Shown piece after piece: positions 36,201 through 48,948 of a DNA stretch of 64,000 nucleotides (positions are counted from its first letter, which is position 1; the number at the start of each line of letters is the position of its first letter). The DNA comes from Nematostella vectensis (taxonomy: Eukaryota > Cnidaria > Anthozoa > Actiniaria > Edwardsiidae). The notes beneath the pieces were generated by a model that saw only the letters and a program-made list of their open reading frames with translations, did no database searches and was not told where the DNA came from. The stretch spans positions 15,614,251-15,678,250 of the forward strand of contig NC_064042.1 in the NCBI RefSeq assembly GCF_932526225.1, in the 5' to 3' direction. The position numbers and the translations under genes are program-made.

Positions 36201-39200
36201 ATTGAAAAGACTTCTTATAATTGTTCAGATACACAAAACATATAGCTCATAGACAATGATTCAAATAACAGGATAATTACACACATTCATTAGTTTATCA
36301 TCAACAACAACACAATGAACACAGCACATCATACAGTGTACAAATAAAGTCACGAGTCAGGGGTATACTACTGTACTTTATAGGGGTGTTATCTTAGAAG
36401 TCAATTTTGACACACATATGCTCTAAAGGCCACTATGCAGACACGTCTTTTTCTATTAGGATAATTTTTTTAATTAATACATTGTTTTATAGGACATAAT
36501 GAGGAATAAACCTGACAAAATTGAAAGTTTAGAACAAAAATAATATTTTGATAAATAGTAAATATTTTTAAATAAGAGAGTAGAAAAGAAATAAGACAAT
36601 ATCATCAATCATTTTATATTCATAAGTTTTTACTGTAAACTGTTATAAGAAAACTGTAGCAATTTTAGGAAGCATGAGGAAGCACAATTAAAGGGTATAC
36701 TCACATTGCACGTTGATGGTGACATCTTGGGTTATGGCCCCCCTCCTCACATCGTTGATGGCCTGGCACTGGTACACCCCTGCTTGGTGTCGCTGGATCT
36801 TTAGTAGACTCAGTGTTGCACTCCCTGTCCCATGAGCCACTGCGGACCCTGACGTCTTATTGACCCATGTGACATTGGGGGCTGGTCGACCCCTCGCTGA
36901 GCACGTGACAGTGACGTCATCATTTTCTGCTATGTCATATGTGCTTTTTGGAGATGAAGTGAATGCTGGTGCCTCTGTAAAGGCAAAACTGTTAGTGAGC
37001 AATGAGTTGGTGTAAAGGTAGCAGAATTATTGTTTACTCAAGTCAGTAGTAAGTATAGCACAAGCAATCAGAAGTGTTCATTGATATTGTAAACAAGAAT
37101 AGATTGGTTGCAAACTCAACAAGAATTCCTAGTGAGTACAGCCTTCTTTACATTAAAGTCCATTCACTTAGGTGGCTTCAATGTACTAAAGGGATTCATA
37201 TTTATTGTATCTCTGCTTTGTAGCTGCTTTTTTTAGTCATCTCAAACATAATCATGAATTCCAAGAGACAAATTCCCTAAATACTGCCATCAGTCGAAAA
37301 CCTTGAATTGCTTTTATTTGCGTACATACTTGGGCTATAGGATAATATTACTCTAAAGTGATGTCTAATGACTTGTTAGTGAAAGAAAATGCATTTTCAT
37401 TGAAGACTCTAAAAATAGGCAACAATTATTACTGGCATTGTCTACTTGTAGGAGTTTTTTTATTATTTGGCAAGAAAACCCTGAGTCCGCTATTTTTCTG
37501 CCATTTTGGAAAGTATGAACATGAAGTAGTGGGGCAACGCCTACTGGCTGGCCAAATAAAAAACGAGTAGGCAATTCCTGGCACAATAAAAATATTTCGC
37601 CACCCCGTTTCCCCTACTAAAAACGTTCACTTATTTGGGTTTCGCACCCCCAACTAAAAAAACACCAGATACATGCCTGCAAATTCAAACTTTGTTTGAC
37701 GTTAGTGAGAAAATAGGTATTTTCAGTAACATCAATGATATATTTTTACCACAACATCATAATTAAACACTAGAACCACAGGCCTCCCACCCACGTCAGT
37801 GAAGAATTTCTAAGGACATACATATTCACGCAAATAAACATCTATGAGTTATATCTTCATGCTTTTATTCAGAAAATAAACTTAGTTGGGATGTAAATGT
37901 ATCCGTCTGCGGTGTGTTTTTTTCCCAAAAAGCTCAATTTTACAAGTTTTGAGCGATATAAGTTTGTCTCGGATATTGATTCGATAAAGTATGTTAATGA
38001 GACAGATTTTAATCAGTACTAAAACACTGACACCTGGAACTAACCCTGAATTGATTTTTAAGCAATCCTTTTAAAAACCTGCAAGAAATGATTTTTTGAA
38101 CATCAATTTTAGCTTTCCGTCCATGATCGAGACATAAAAGCTGGTCAAATGGAACCTCTGTGAAAATTTTGCCATTTTCAAATATAAATGATATGCTAAT
38201 TATTGAATAAAGCATCATTAGCTCCATCCAAACAGAAATCTTATTTAAACATCTTTTCATACAACCAATCTGAAAAGTTATTAGGGGGGGCATTCTGACA
38301 TGAATCGAAATTTATAAATTCAGTGATGTTATAAAACCAAAATCCTAAAGTTGAGGACACACTTTAGGGGATAATGATTTTCAACGCCAGCCAAATGAAA
38401 GTCATGAAAGTGCAAGCAGAATGTGCATCAAATTCATTGATATATTTTGTAGGGGGTCAGAAAAATTTTGAAATTCCAGACTTTTAAGTTAAGTTAAAGC
38501 ACTTGAACCCCAAGCTCACTGTGTGTATGAATAGTGGTTCACGTTACGTTGTGTGTTTTACATATGGGATTGAAACAAGGTGTTCACTTTTCTACAAAAT
38601 AAAATCATAAAACTCTTAAAAATATTATGACCTGACAGTGGAGTCTCAAATACCCGGGGGGGGGATTCTCCCTTATACGGGGACGTGCCGCTGGACAGGA
38701 TATGGTTTTTTACCTCTCTGTCCTGAACAGAGTACATAATTTTAAGCAAGGCTGTCATAAACAGGGTACCGATTTTAGTTGCCTTGCTAAAACTGGTAAC
38801 CGCTGATCCCGCCACCGATCTGATTACCTTGCTTGCTCTCATGTGCTAACAGGATCCTAAAATTGAGGGTGTTGTCCTAAAATTAAGGGTTTTGTCCTAA
38901 ACAGGGTATGGTTGTTCAGAATTTTTGGTTTGGATCGTGTTTTCGTAACAAAATGCAGGGGCCTAAAAGGGTGTGAGAATGAAGTGTGATTATATAGTAT
39001 GGTGATGTAGGAGGGTGATGGTGAAGAATGGCTAGTAAGATAATGTAGAGTGGGGATGGTGGTAATGTAATTACAGTGGAAAGGTAGATGGGCTAAACCA
39101 GTGGGTGGTTGTAAAAAGATAGGGTATGGAAGTGTGGTGGGTAGGTAAAAAAAAAGGAAAATTTTGGAGTGATATGAAGGTGTAAAAGGAAGAAGAATAG

Positions 39201-42200
39201 AAATAATGTGGTGTGATATGAAGGTGGCTGGTGGCTGTAGTAGTGGGGGAAAAAGTGGTATGGTGTGGAGGTTTAACTGGTGATGAGAAAGATGTGGTGT
39301 AGATGAGGGTGATAATTTAGCATGATGGGAGGGTGAACAAAAGAGATGTTAAGTAAAACAGGGTGGTGATGGAACCTAACGTGTATTACAATGGTAGTGG
39401 TGTGGAGGTAGATATGAAAATCGGGGAGGTTATGGTGTAAATGTGGGTGATAATATATGGTTATGAGAGAGTGAGTGTGATGTTTCTATATGAAGGAAGG
39501 TAGTGATAGAAGATGTAGATGGTGAAAGGTTGAGATAAGGAGGTGGAGAGGTGGTTGTGTAGGAATTGGTGAAAGTTGATTTATGTTTGTGGAGTTGCAG
39601 TGTGAAAGGAGAGAGAGTTAAAGGGGTTATTGGATTATATGTGGGTGGTTGAGATTATGGATTAAGAGATAATGAGTGAAGGTTAATACAAGAAATGGGG
39701 CTGACAATTAAACAGCATGAGAGTCGTGGATGGGAGTCGTGGGATTATTGTGTTAAGTGGAGAAGGTAGTTAGTAAATGGTTTTGTGTAGGGATTAAACA
39801 GTTGTGATTGGTTAATGGTGGCAAGTGTTATGTATGGGATGTGAGGAGGTTAGCAGGATAAGTGAAATCTGATGAGGGTAGATAATTAGTGTAAATAGTA
39901 TGAAGGGTACAAATAATGTAACAAGACTATGTAGTGTCTGGAAGAATGTGTTTTGTATGTAGGGTAAAAAAGGAATATGTAGGATAAGAAAAAGAAAAGT
40001 CTTTAGATTGCAGAAAGAAAATAGTGAGCAAGAGGAGGTAGAGTAAGTGTGAAGGTATGTATCTAATGAAGTGTCTAAGTGTGGTATGATTGACAGGTGA
40101 AATTAAAAAAATAATAGAGATTGCATGAGTGTTGTGAAAATGCTGAAAAAAATTGAAATACTGTATAACATGAAAGGAAATATTGTGGAGAATGAAAAAT
40201 GATGTGTGTAAAATGGCGAAAAGAAGATGAAAGGTGCGGGAGGCGATGTAAGATGTAGATGAAACAGAAATGTAGATAAGACAGGGACAGGGTTTATCCT
40301 AGATAGAGCAAGAATCTGGTGGCAAGAGAATAGAGGAAAGGCATGAAGAAAACAACCGGCATGTATATGTAAACATAAACATAACAAAATAAAAACAATA
40401 AGACATGCAGTAAGTGTGTAGGCTATTTGAAAGAGCTCTGCAAAATATAGAACTACAGGCATATAATGCCAACAAAGACTTCTCATCAGGGGGCGAGGTC
40501 TTTGGTTGGTCACATACGAACCAGGTACATAAAGTGGGGAGCCAAGGGGGAAAGCTAGCGGCGATGATGGTGGAAGTAAAAAACGAAGGGGAAAACGAAG
40601 GTACGGTTCGTATATGAAGTGTGTTTCAAATGATAAGGCCCCTATCATCCGCCCCTACACTTTTGTTGAGTAATTCCTATAGTTAAGTGTAGTGCATGTA
40701 ATGGTCAATCTTTGATTGCGCTTGATGTTGGCCAAGAGCGTAACGGCATCCGCATGCCATGGATAACCCCTTAGTTATTTTTAGTCATCTCATTACGTCA
40801 CCAATCAATGTAACGCTAGCGATCACGTGACCTTAGCTTTATAAACGCAGCAAACTTGTAAAGCCCCTAAGGCTCACAGAAATTCGACGGGTTCACACGG
40901 GTTTAAGTTAGCGCCGCCCTAGGCCAAACTCGCTGTAAAGCTTACCAAGTTCTTACACGCAATAAAACCCTAGCCTTGTGGAATTTGTGAGTACTTCATC
41001 AAAAGTTTCCCGGATCTCTCCGCCACGCGGAGCTGACGCCGCTACAGTCGAATTTCTGTTGGAAAGCTGAATCCCTGCCGATTCAACCAAGTCCTCAGTC
41101 AAGTCAAGTCCAAGTCAAGCTTCCCTGAAGCTCTAAGCCCATCAAAGGAGAAAAGGCCAGTCAAGTCCGCCGACCCCTAGACCCGAACCGCCCATCCGAA
41201 AACCGTAAGTCCGTTCCACTTTTTCTACTAATTTCGAAAATTTGGTTCAACTACAACCGGATACGCAGAGATTTCACAACAAAGGAATGCTCTCTGCATT
41301 ACACAAAAGTCAAAAGTTTCAAACCACATGAAGACAGAAAATATTGAAGTCATTCTCAATTAGAATTCACAAACTGATTAATCATCTACTGGTTTCTTCA
41401 GTATATTGCCATTATTCTACGTCGTCTGTTCGTTAATACAAAAAAAAATAAAAAAAACTTTGTGTGACTTATCATTTTGCCGCTCGCCGCGACCATCTAC
41501 AATAAGAATTTAAGAATGGCCGAACGCCCCAATGCGCCCGCCCCAATCAGCGAAAATATCCCCGAGAACATTGAGAGTTTTCCAGAAAATATAATTCCCC
41601 ATCAGTCGGTAGAGCCCGAAACTACAACGTTAAGATCACGTACCATGACCGAAAAGGGTTTAGAGTACGCAAAGGAACTTAAAGCAAAAACCGCAAAAGC
41701 CGCGAGCGACCATTTCCGGCAAGTCATATCCGATTTCCTGGCACATTTAAGCTCATCAAATAATAAAGAACAAATATTGAAAGAACTTAGTCATTGCAAT
41801 GCCCCAGCAGAAAGCGCAACAACGAAATTAAACGATTTCTACTATCTCATAAAAGAAACGCCAGATTCACAAGAAGTGGCCGATTCACAGTTAGATATCC
41901 ATCAGTCGATTAATGAGGCTAAGAAAATAGCGCATGAGAAGATAACAACTCTCGAGTACCAAGCTGACAAAATGTCAGTAATTTCCTCTGCGTCACACTC
42001 TTCACGGAAATCATCAAAAAGCTCGAAATCCGCAAGAGATACTTTAATCGACGTGCGAGCAAAGCGTGCTGCCTTAGAAGAAAAGATCAAATTTAATAAT
42101 TCAATCTTGGAACAGGAACAAAAACTAGCAAATCTTAAACTGCAACAAGAATTAAATGCAACAAAAGCCGAAGAGGCCGTTTATAAAGAAGCGGTCTCGC

Positions 42201-45200
42201 TAGAAGAGTTTGAACTGCCCATCGAGAAAGAGAATTTAATAAGCCGTTTCCTGTCCGAGGCACAAACAACCAAACCTGTTATCACAGATCCGATCCAAAG
42301 TTGCTTATCTCCCTTTAACTTTCCTAACACCGAAAGTTCACTCGTATACACTAAACCGCAGCGACCCCTTACTGCCAACACGTTCGTGACCTTTCAGACC
42401 ACTCAAGTACCTGAGAATCGTCCCTTCATCAGCCAATCCCAAACAAACCCGCCATCAACACTTACCGCTTGGCACAACGCACAAGAGTTTACGCCGAAAA
42501 GCTCCACTGTCTATCAGGAAATTCAAAATGCCCAGCCAATGTCACACAACCAAAATGTGCAGTCATCTGACCCGTCACACCATTACAATGGGATACCGAA
42601 TCAAAGCGTCACACAGTCCTACCAACAGCCCTTGCAGACAGATAGTGTCAAACAAATAGCCGAAGCCCTTGCTAAAGTCACACAACTCCAGCGCCTGCCG
42701 CAAGCTAAGCCAGACATCTTCACCGGGGAAGGGCCCCACACGAAATTCTTTATCTGGGAAACAGCGTTTGATGCATTAATAGACACTGCCCCGGTGAGCG
42801 CGCAGCAAAAGCTTTATTTATTGTATCAACATCTCGGCGGAAAGGCTAAACTAGTAGTAGAGCAATTACAGTACATGGTTGGCGCAGATCCCGACACTGC
42901 CTACCGTGAAGCTAGAAATAAGCTGAGAAACCGCTTCGGACGCCCAGATATAATAGCGACAGAATTTGAAACAAAACTAACAAATTGGCCAAAGATAGCG
43001 CCTAACGATGGAAAGGGGCTACGCGAATTTAGTGACTTTCTGTATCAAGTGCAAGTTGCAAGCGCGCACATGTCAGCCCTTAAGATTTATGAGTTCCCCT
43101 CAAAAATACAGTCCCTAGTAGAAAAACTCCCGGGATGGTTCGCGACAAAATGGTCAATCAAAGTGCAAGCACTACAACAGGAAAGGGGGTACAGCGCGTT
43201 TCCTAGCTTTAGTGATCTCGTCACAGAAGTATGTTTTCACGCCGAGCGAATGAACATTCCTCAACTCACACCGACCAAGCACTCTAGCACTCCAACTCCC
43301 ATACAAACGCACCGCAAGCCACAAGAGCGCATTCATAATGTACTCCTAACTAAAACCGAGACCCAAAAGAAGAAAGCATTGGTTAAACACACAGAAAAAA
43401 AGGTCTGCCCGTACCATAACAACGCAGCGTCGCACAACCTAACTGAATGTAAAAGGTTCAAAGAACTCCCATATGAAGAAAGGCTAGAGTTCCTAAAATC
43501 AAATGGGCTATGTTTTAAATGCACAGGAAAACACTTTCGTAAAGACTGTGAAGAAACTCCTCCCCGATGCGAGGCCTGCAATAAGAACCACCTAACTTTG
43601 CTTCACGAAGACAGAAGCACCCCCGCTAAACCTGCACCCCCTAGCCCCCCAGAAGCATCAGCAACATGCACACAAGTCTGCGGAGGGGAGGGGACCGGTA
43701 GGTCGTGCGCCCGAATAGTCCTTGTCAACCTCACACATGAGTCACAGCCACACAAAAAACAGCTCACATACGCCGTCCTCGATGATCAATCGACAGACGT
43801 ATTCATCACGGATAGTCTATCAAGATTGCTAGGAATAACAGCACCGGAGCTCGACCTAAAGGTCAATACTATAGTCGGCTTCAACACAATTCGTACAAAA
43901 AAGATAACTGGTCTACGAATTCAAGATATCAAAAACGAACACGCGCACGTCACCGTATGCATACACACGCGAGTACATCCCCGCCGCACAAAGCGATATC
44001 GCTAGTCCCGAAGTAGCGAAGCAGTGGACCCACCTCGCACCCATGGCAGACCAGATCGCATACAGACCGGACATAGAAATCGGACTACTCATCGGTCGAA
44101 ACGTCCCGGCGGCCTTCCAACCAACTGAAGTGATAGCAGGAAGCCCTGAAGAGCCCTGGGCCGAGAAGTACAAGTTTGGTTGGACGGTAATCGGTCGAGT
44201 GTGCAAAGACGGAGATGGTGACGTGACAGCTCGTGTGAATTGTGTGACGGTAGAGAGAGAAGTCCTACTCGAGCACAACGCTTCAAGCGATACTACCGTA
44301 CAGCCGCCCTTCGTCCGCACGACACCATCCAAAGACATGACAAGCCCGCAGCAAATACGCCAAATGATGGAGCTTGACTACACAGAACTCCACCACGACC
44401 GAAGTAAACAAAGACAAGGAAAAACAGAATCAAGAGAGGACATACAGTTTAACAATATAATGGAGATAGGTCTACACAAGAACGAGAATGGAAACTGGGA
44501 GGCACCCCTACCATTCAGAGCAAACGAGGTACACCTACCAGACAACAAGAAGCACTGTCTACACAGGCTCCTCTCACTCAAACGGAAACTTCTTGGTAAT
44601 GACAAGCTTAGAAACGATTACATCGCCTTCATGAAAAAGGTTATTGACCGTGGTCACGCAAGTCGAGTCCCCGTCGACCAGTTGCGTACCTCCCCTGGCA
44701 AAGTGTGGTTTCTCCCCCACTTCAATGTACAGCACCCTCGCAAGAAAGACCTCCGCGTGGTGTTCGACTGCAGTTCAGTATACGAGAACGAGTCCCTAAA
44801 CAAGAACTTATTACAAGGACCCGACCAGCTGAACTCACTCATCGGCGTCCTCATGCGCTTCCGAAAAGAAGAAGTAGCCTTTACCTGTGACATCGAGCAA
44901 ATGTTCCACAGTTTCTATGTTAATCCGGAGCACAGAGATTTCCTGCGCTTCCTGTGGTTCGAAGACAGCGACTTAACCAAGCCAATAGTAGAGTTCCGCA
45001 TGGACGTGCACCTGTTCGGCGCAGCATCGTCGCCCGCGGTCGCAAACTACTGTCTTCACCAGACTGCAGAAACAGGCAGAGAAAAGCACGGAGATGACGC
45101 AGCAGAGTTCGTACGCCGAAACTTCTACGTGGACGATGGTCTCAAGTCCCTTCCCACAACAGAACAGGTTGTGCGCACTATCAAAGCCACACAAGAAATG

Positions 45201-48200
45201 TGCGCGGACGCGAACCTGCGACTCCATAAATTTGCCAGCAACAGTAAGGAAGTTTTAGAAGCACTACACCCTGAGGATCGAGCCAAAGACCTCAAAGACC
45301 TAGACCTCAATCACGACAGCCTACCAGTCCAAAGATCGCTCGTTACTTACTGGTGTATAGAGTCGGATACACTAGGATTTCGTATCGAGCTAAGAGACAA
45401 GCCTCTTACAAGACGCGGTATACTCTCCACCGTCAGTTCAGTGTACGACCCCTTAGGAGCCGTGTCCCCCGTCATCCTTACCGGGAAGCAGATTCTACAG
45501 GAGCTCTGCAGTACCCATACAGACTGGGACGAGCCCCTCCCCGAAGACATCCGACCACGCTGGGAAAAATGGCGCACAGAGTTACCGCTTCTCGAGAACC
45601 TCAAGTTCCCCCGATGTCTCAAGCCTCCTAACTTTGGCACTCTGACTTCTACTCAAGTCTGCAACTTCTCAGATGCTTGCCACAACGGAATCGGACAAGT
45701 CTCATACCTACGCATGGTTAACGAGAAAGGAGAAGTCCACGTAAGCTTTCTAATGGCAAAGTCTCGAGTGGCACCCCTCAAACAAATCACAATACCCCGG
45801 CTGGAACTCACGGCAGCAGTAATATCCGTGAACGTTTCAAGCATGGTCGAGCTTGAGCTAGACCTACAACCCACACCACAGCGCCTCTATTACACCGACT
45901 CGGAAATAGTCCTAGGCTACCTTAACAACGACGCTCGCCGTTTCCATGTGTATGTCGGCAATCGTGTGCAGCACAGAGATCAAAGCGAGCCAGAACAATG
46001 GTACCACGTGCCAGGAAAAGAAAACCCAGCAGATGAAGCATCTAGAGGAATGACAGCCGCACAACTTATCGAAAATAAGCGTTGGTTCAGCGGACCACAG
46101 TTCCTTTACGAGAACCCCACACCAAGCAACCAGAAGCCGTCATCTCAGCTAGATCCAGACGATGCTGAGTTACGCAAAGAAGTCTCTGTCCTCTCAACTA
46201 GTACCACTATGCATACACAGTACTTAGATACGAAGCACTTCTCACACTCGTCTTCTCTACTGCGCCTCAAGCACGCAATCGTTCGCATCCAACGGATGAT
46301 AGAGAGACTACGCCCAAACAAGACACGCAACTGGCGACCGACAAATGGCGCGTCTACAGTAAAGGAGCTATGGGAAGCAGAGAAGTGTCTATTCAAGACC
46401 GCACAAGCCACCACTTTTGAGAACGAAATAGATACACTGCAAAGAATGAAAGGAAACAATAGCAAGTTCGAAGATCGCAAAAGCGCGCGCGATCGCAACA
46501 ACATCATCAAAGCCACCAGCAATATCTACAAGCTAGACCCGTTCATAGACGACGAAGGTCTACTACGAGTTGGTGGTCGTCTGAGAAATGCTGAAGAAGA
46601 ATACCAACTAAAGCACCCTCTTATCCTACCAAAAGATCATCACGTGACTACTGCTATGGACGGACAACACAAGTGCTTCGAGCGTCCCATCCACAAGCTT
46701 ATCATGCTATTAGCAAGGGAAGATTAGTCAGCTTAGTCCAAGACACAATGAACACTTTCCAAATTTCAAGATATAAAGGACATTCTCAGTAATTCTTATA
46801 TAGCTAAAATATACCAGCTTCATTTATAACAAGCAAACAACCATTAATCAAATTTAGGCTATCAATTAGTAATTTTCAATCAACAAATCATAAATTCCTT
46901 ATCATTATTAATTAAACAAAAATAAGCAATCAGCTAGCATCGCAATTCAATGCTTAGAATATAAACATCTTTTATGTAATTTATACTCTATTTTCTTAAT
47001 AAATGTAGGCACATTTAGGGAAGCAGTGTAACGGCATCCGCATGCCATGGATAACCCCTTAGTTATTTTTAGTCATCTCATTACGTCACCAATCAATGTA
47101 ACGCTAGCGATCACGTGACCTTAGCTTTATAAACGCAGCAAACTTGTAAAGCCCCTAAGGCTCACAGAAATTCGACGGGTTCACACGGGTTTAAGTTAGC
47201 GCCGCCCTAGGCCAAACTCGCTGTAAAGCTTACCAAGTTCTTACACGCAATAAAACCCTAGCCTTGTGGAATTTGTGAGTACTTCATCAAAAGTTTCCCG
47301 GATCTCTCCGCCACGCGGAGCTGACGCCGCTACAATGATAATTTGAAAAGTAAAAAGTAACGCGCAGGGGGAATGAGGTAAAGAGAACAAATGAATAGAG
47401 GCTAAGATATGTGGGTGAAGGGTGTAGTGAGAGAAATTTTGCATGTGATGGTAATGGCTAGTGGCTGTATGTGGTAAACTAAACAGTAAATAAGTGTGTG
47501 GTTTAGTGTACATAGCAGAAAGAAGAGAGAATATAGGTGTTGTAGTGTAATGGGTAGTATATAGGATGTGTGAAAAGAAGGGTGTACATACCGATGTGAC
47601 TTGGAGAGTATATCTTGGAAGCTTGGATTTGGGGTGTTTACAGTTTGCTATTTTGGGGGGAATGGGGGGCTATGAGCGGCGTGCGCGCGTGGTTGTGAGA
47701 GTTTAGGCTTAAAATAGAATGCACTGTTTCCGGTTCTGGTTGTGGTGACATCCGGGTATTTATTAAAATGATTGTGGTTTGTTTTACAAAGTAGTTAAAA
47801 AATATGGCGGATGAATAAAAGAAATGGCCTAAACAGTTATTGTTGAGGCCTGTATACTGATGGATCCAGTCTATGTTTATATAGAAGGACTGTTTTTACT
47901 GAGGTGTAGATTATGTTGCTTAGGAGACATGTATAAGTCCTTGGTTATGTACAAGGGGAAACAGAACACGGTAAACTCTCGGAATATCTGCCAAAATGGC
48001 TTTAAACTTCACCCATAACATATTTACAGTAGGACTCCACTGCCAGGTCATAATATTTTTTAGAGTTTTACGATTTTATTTCATAGTAAAGTGAACAGCT
48101 TATTTCAGTCTCATAGGTTTACTGTAAACCATGACACACACAACATAACAGGATCCACTACTTATTCATACACACAGTAAGCTTGGGGTACCTGTGGTTA

Positions 48201-48877
48201 AAAGGTTAAAATGTTGATAACTTGAGATTAAACAAGATTACTAAGGACAATATAATTCTATACAAAGTAAACTTATTCAGATTACTACAAGAATAAGCAC
48301 TTGCACTTACCAAGTACAATCAACACTCCACTCCGTTCTATAACAGTAGTTTGGTCGGTATTCTCTATGATTGCGACTTTATATGGTCCCTCATTGTCAA
48401 GTTTAACGTTCTTGATCTCAAATGTAATGTTACTAGCAGGGCTTCCATAGAAGAAAAGTTTTCCCCTGAACGTGCTAGTTACATTTCCAGGGCAGTTGAC
48501 AGTTATGCCTGTTCTCCACTGACATAGTGTACTAGAACCACGTTCAAATGTAAATCCAACAAAATACGATGTCGAAGGGTTCAAAGACCACCAGCTGAAC
48601 CTTGCATCTTCGCCAACATATGTCTCTATTGATATTGAGCCCGATACATCAGATAAAACTGAGAAAATCAAAAGTAAACAATTTACTATTGCAGTTTAGA
48701 CACCACATCTTGCTTGTTGTAATTTTTTTTGGAATACTATCAAAAGTTACAACTTAGGGAATACTTATCACTTAGAAGATAACCACTAATTACTAACTAC
48801 ATTCCCCATTAATTCCCTATAGTTCAATGCCCTCGCATAAACAAACAAACAAACAAATAAATAAATGCATAAATGCA

Positions 48878-48948
<71 letters not shown>

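Larger units (their letters stand above)
40739..47334 (+). mobile_element. BEL/Pao LTR retrotransposon, recently inserted but defective
   Basis: Two 308-bp LTRs flank a gag-protease and an RT-RNase H region typed as BEL/Pao by its DUF1759/DUF1758/peptidase A17-like arrangement. The LTRs look identical except for the first base, so insertion is recent. The coding region has one frameshift and lacks the integrase core. No target-site duplication is visible. It lies in the second intron of gene B, antisense to that gene. Confidence 0.92.
38504..48191. mobile_element. Inverted-repeat element split by the BEL/Pao insertion
   Basis: The ends 38504-38647 and 48033-48191 are inverted copies of each other with about 80% similarity by eye (ACTGTGTGTATGAATA, AAATAAAATC and AATATTATGACCTG blocks). 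Removing the roughly 6.6-kb retroelement leaves about 3.1 kb. Much of the interior (about 38950-40130 and 47340-47560) is nearly free of C on the plus strand. No transposase ORF is seen, so it is non-autonomous or decayed. The family is unknown and no target duplication is evident. Confidence 0.6.

Noticed and set aside
40700-47345. Target-site duplication of the BEL/Pao element
   Set aside because: Bases left of 40739 (GCCAAGAG) and right of 47334 (ATGATAAT) do not match at 4-6 bp.
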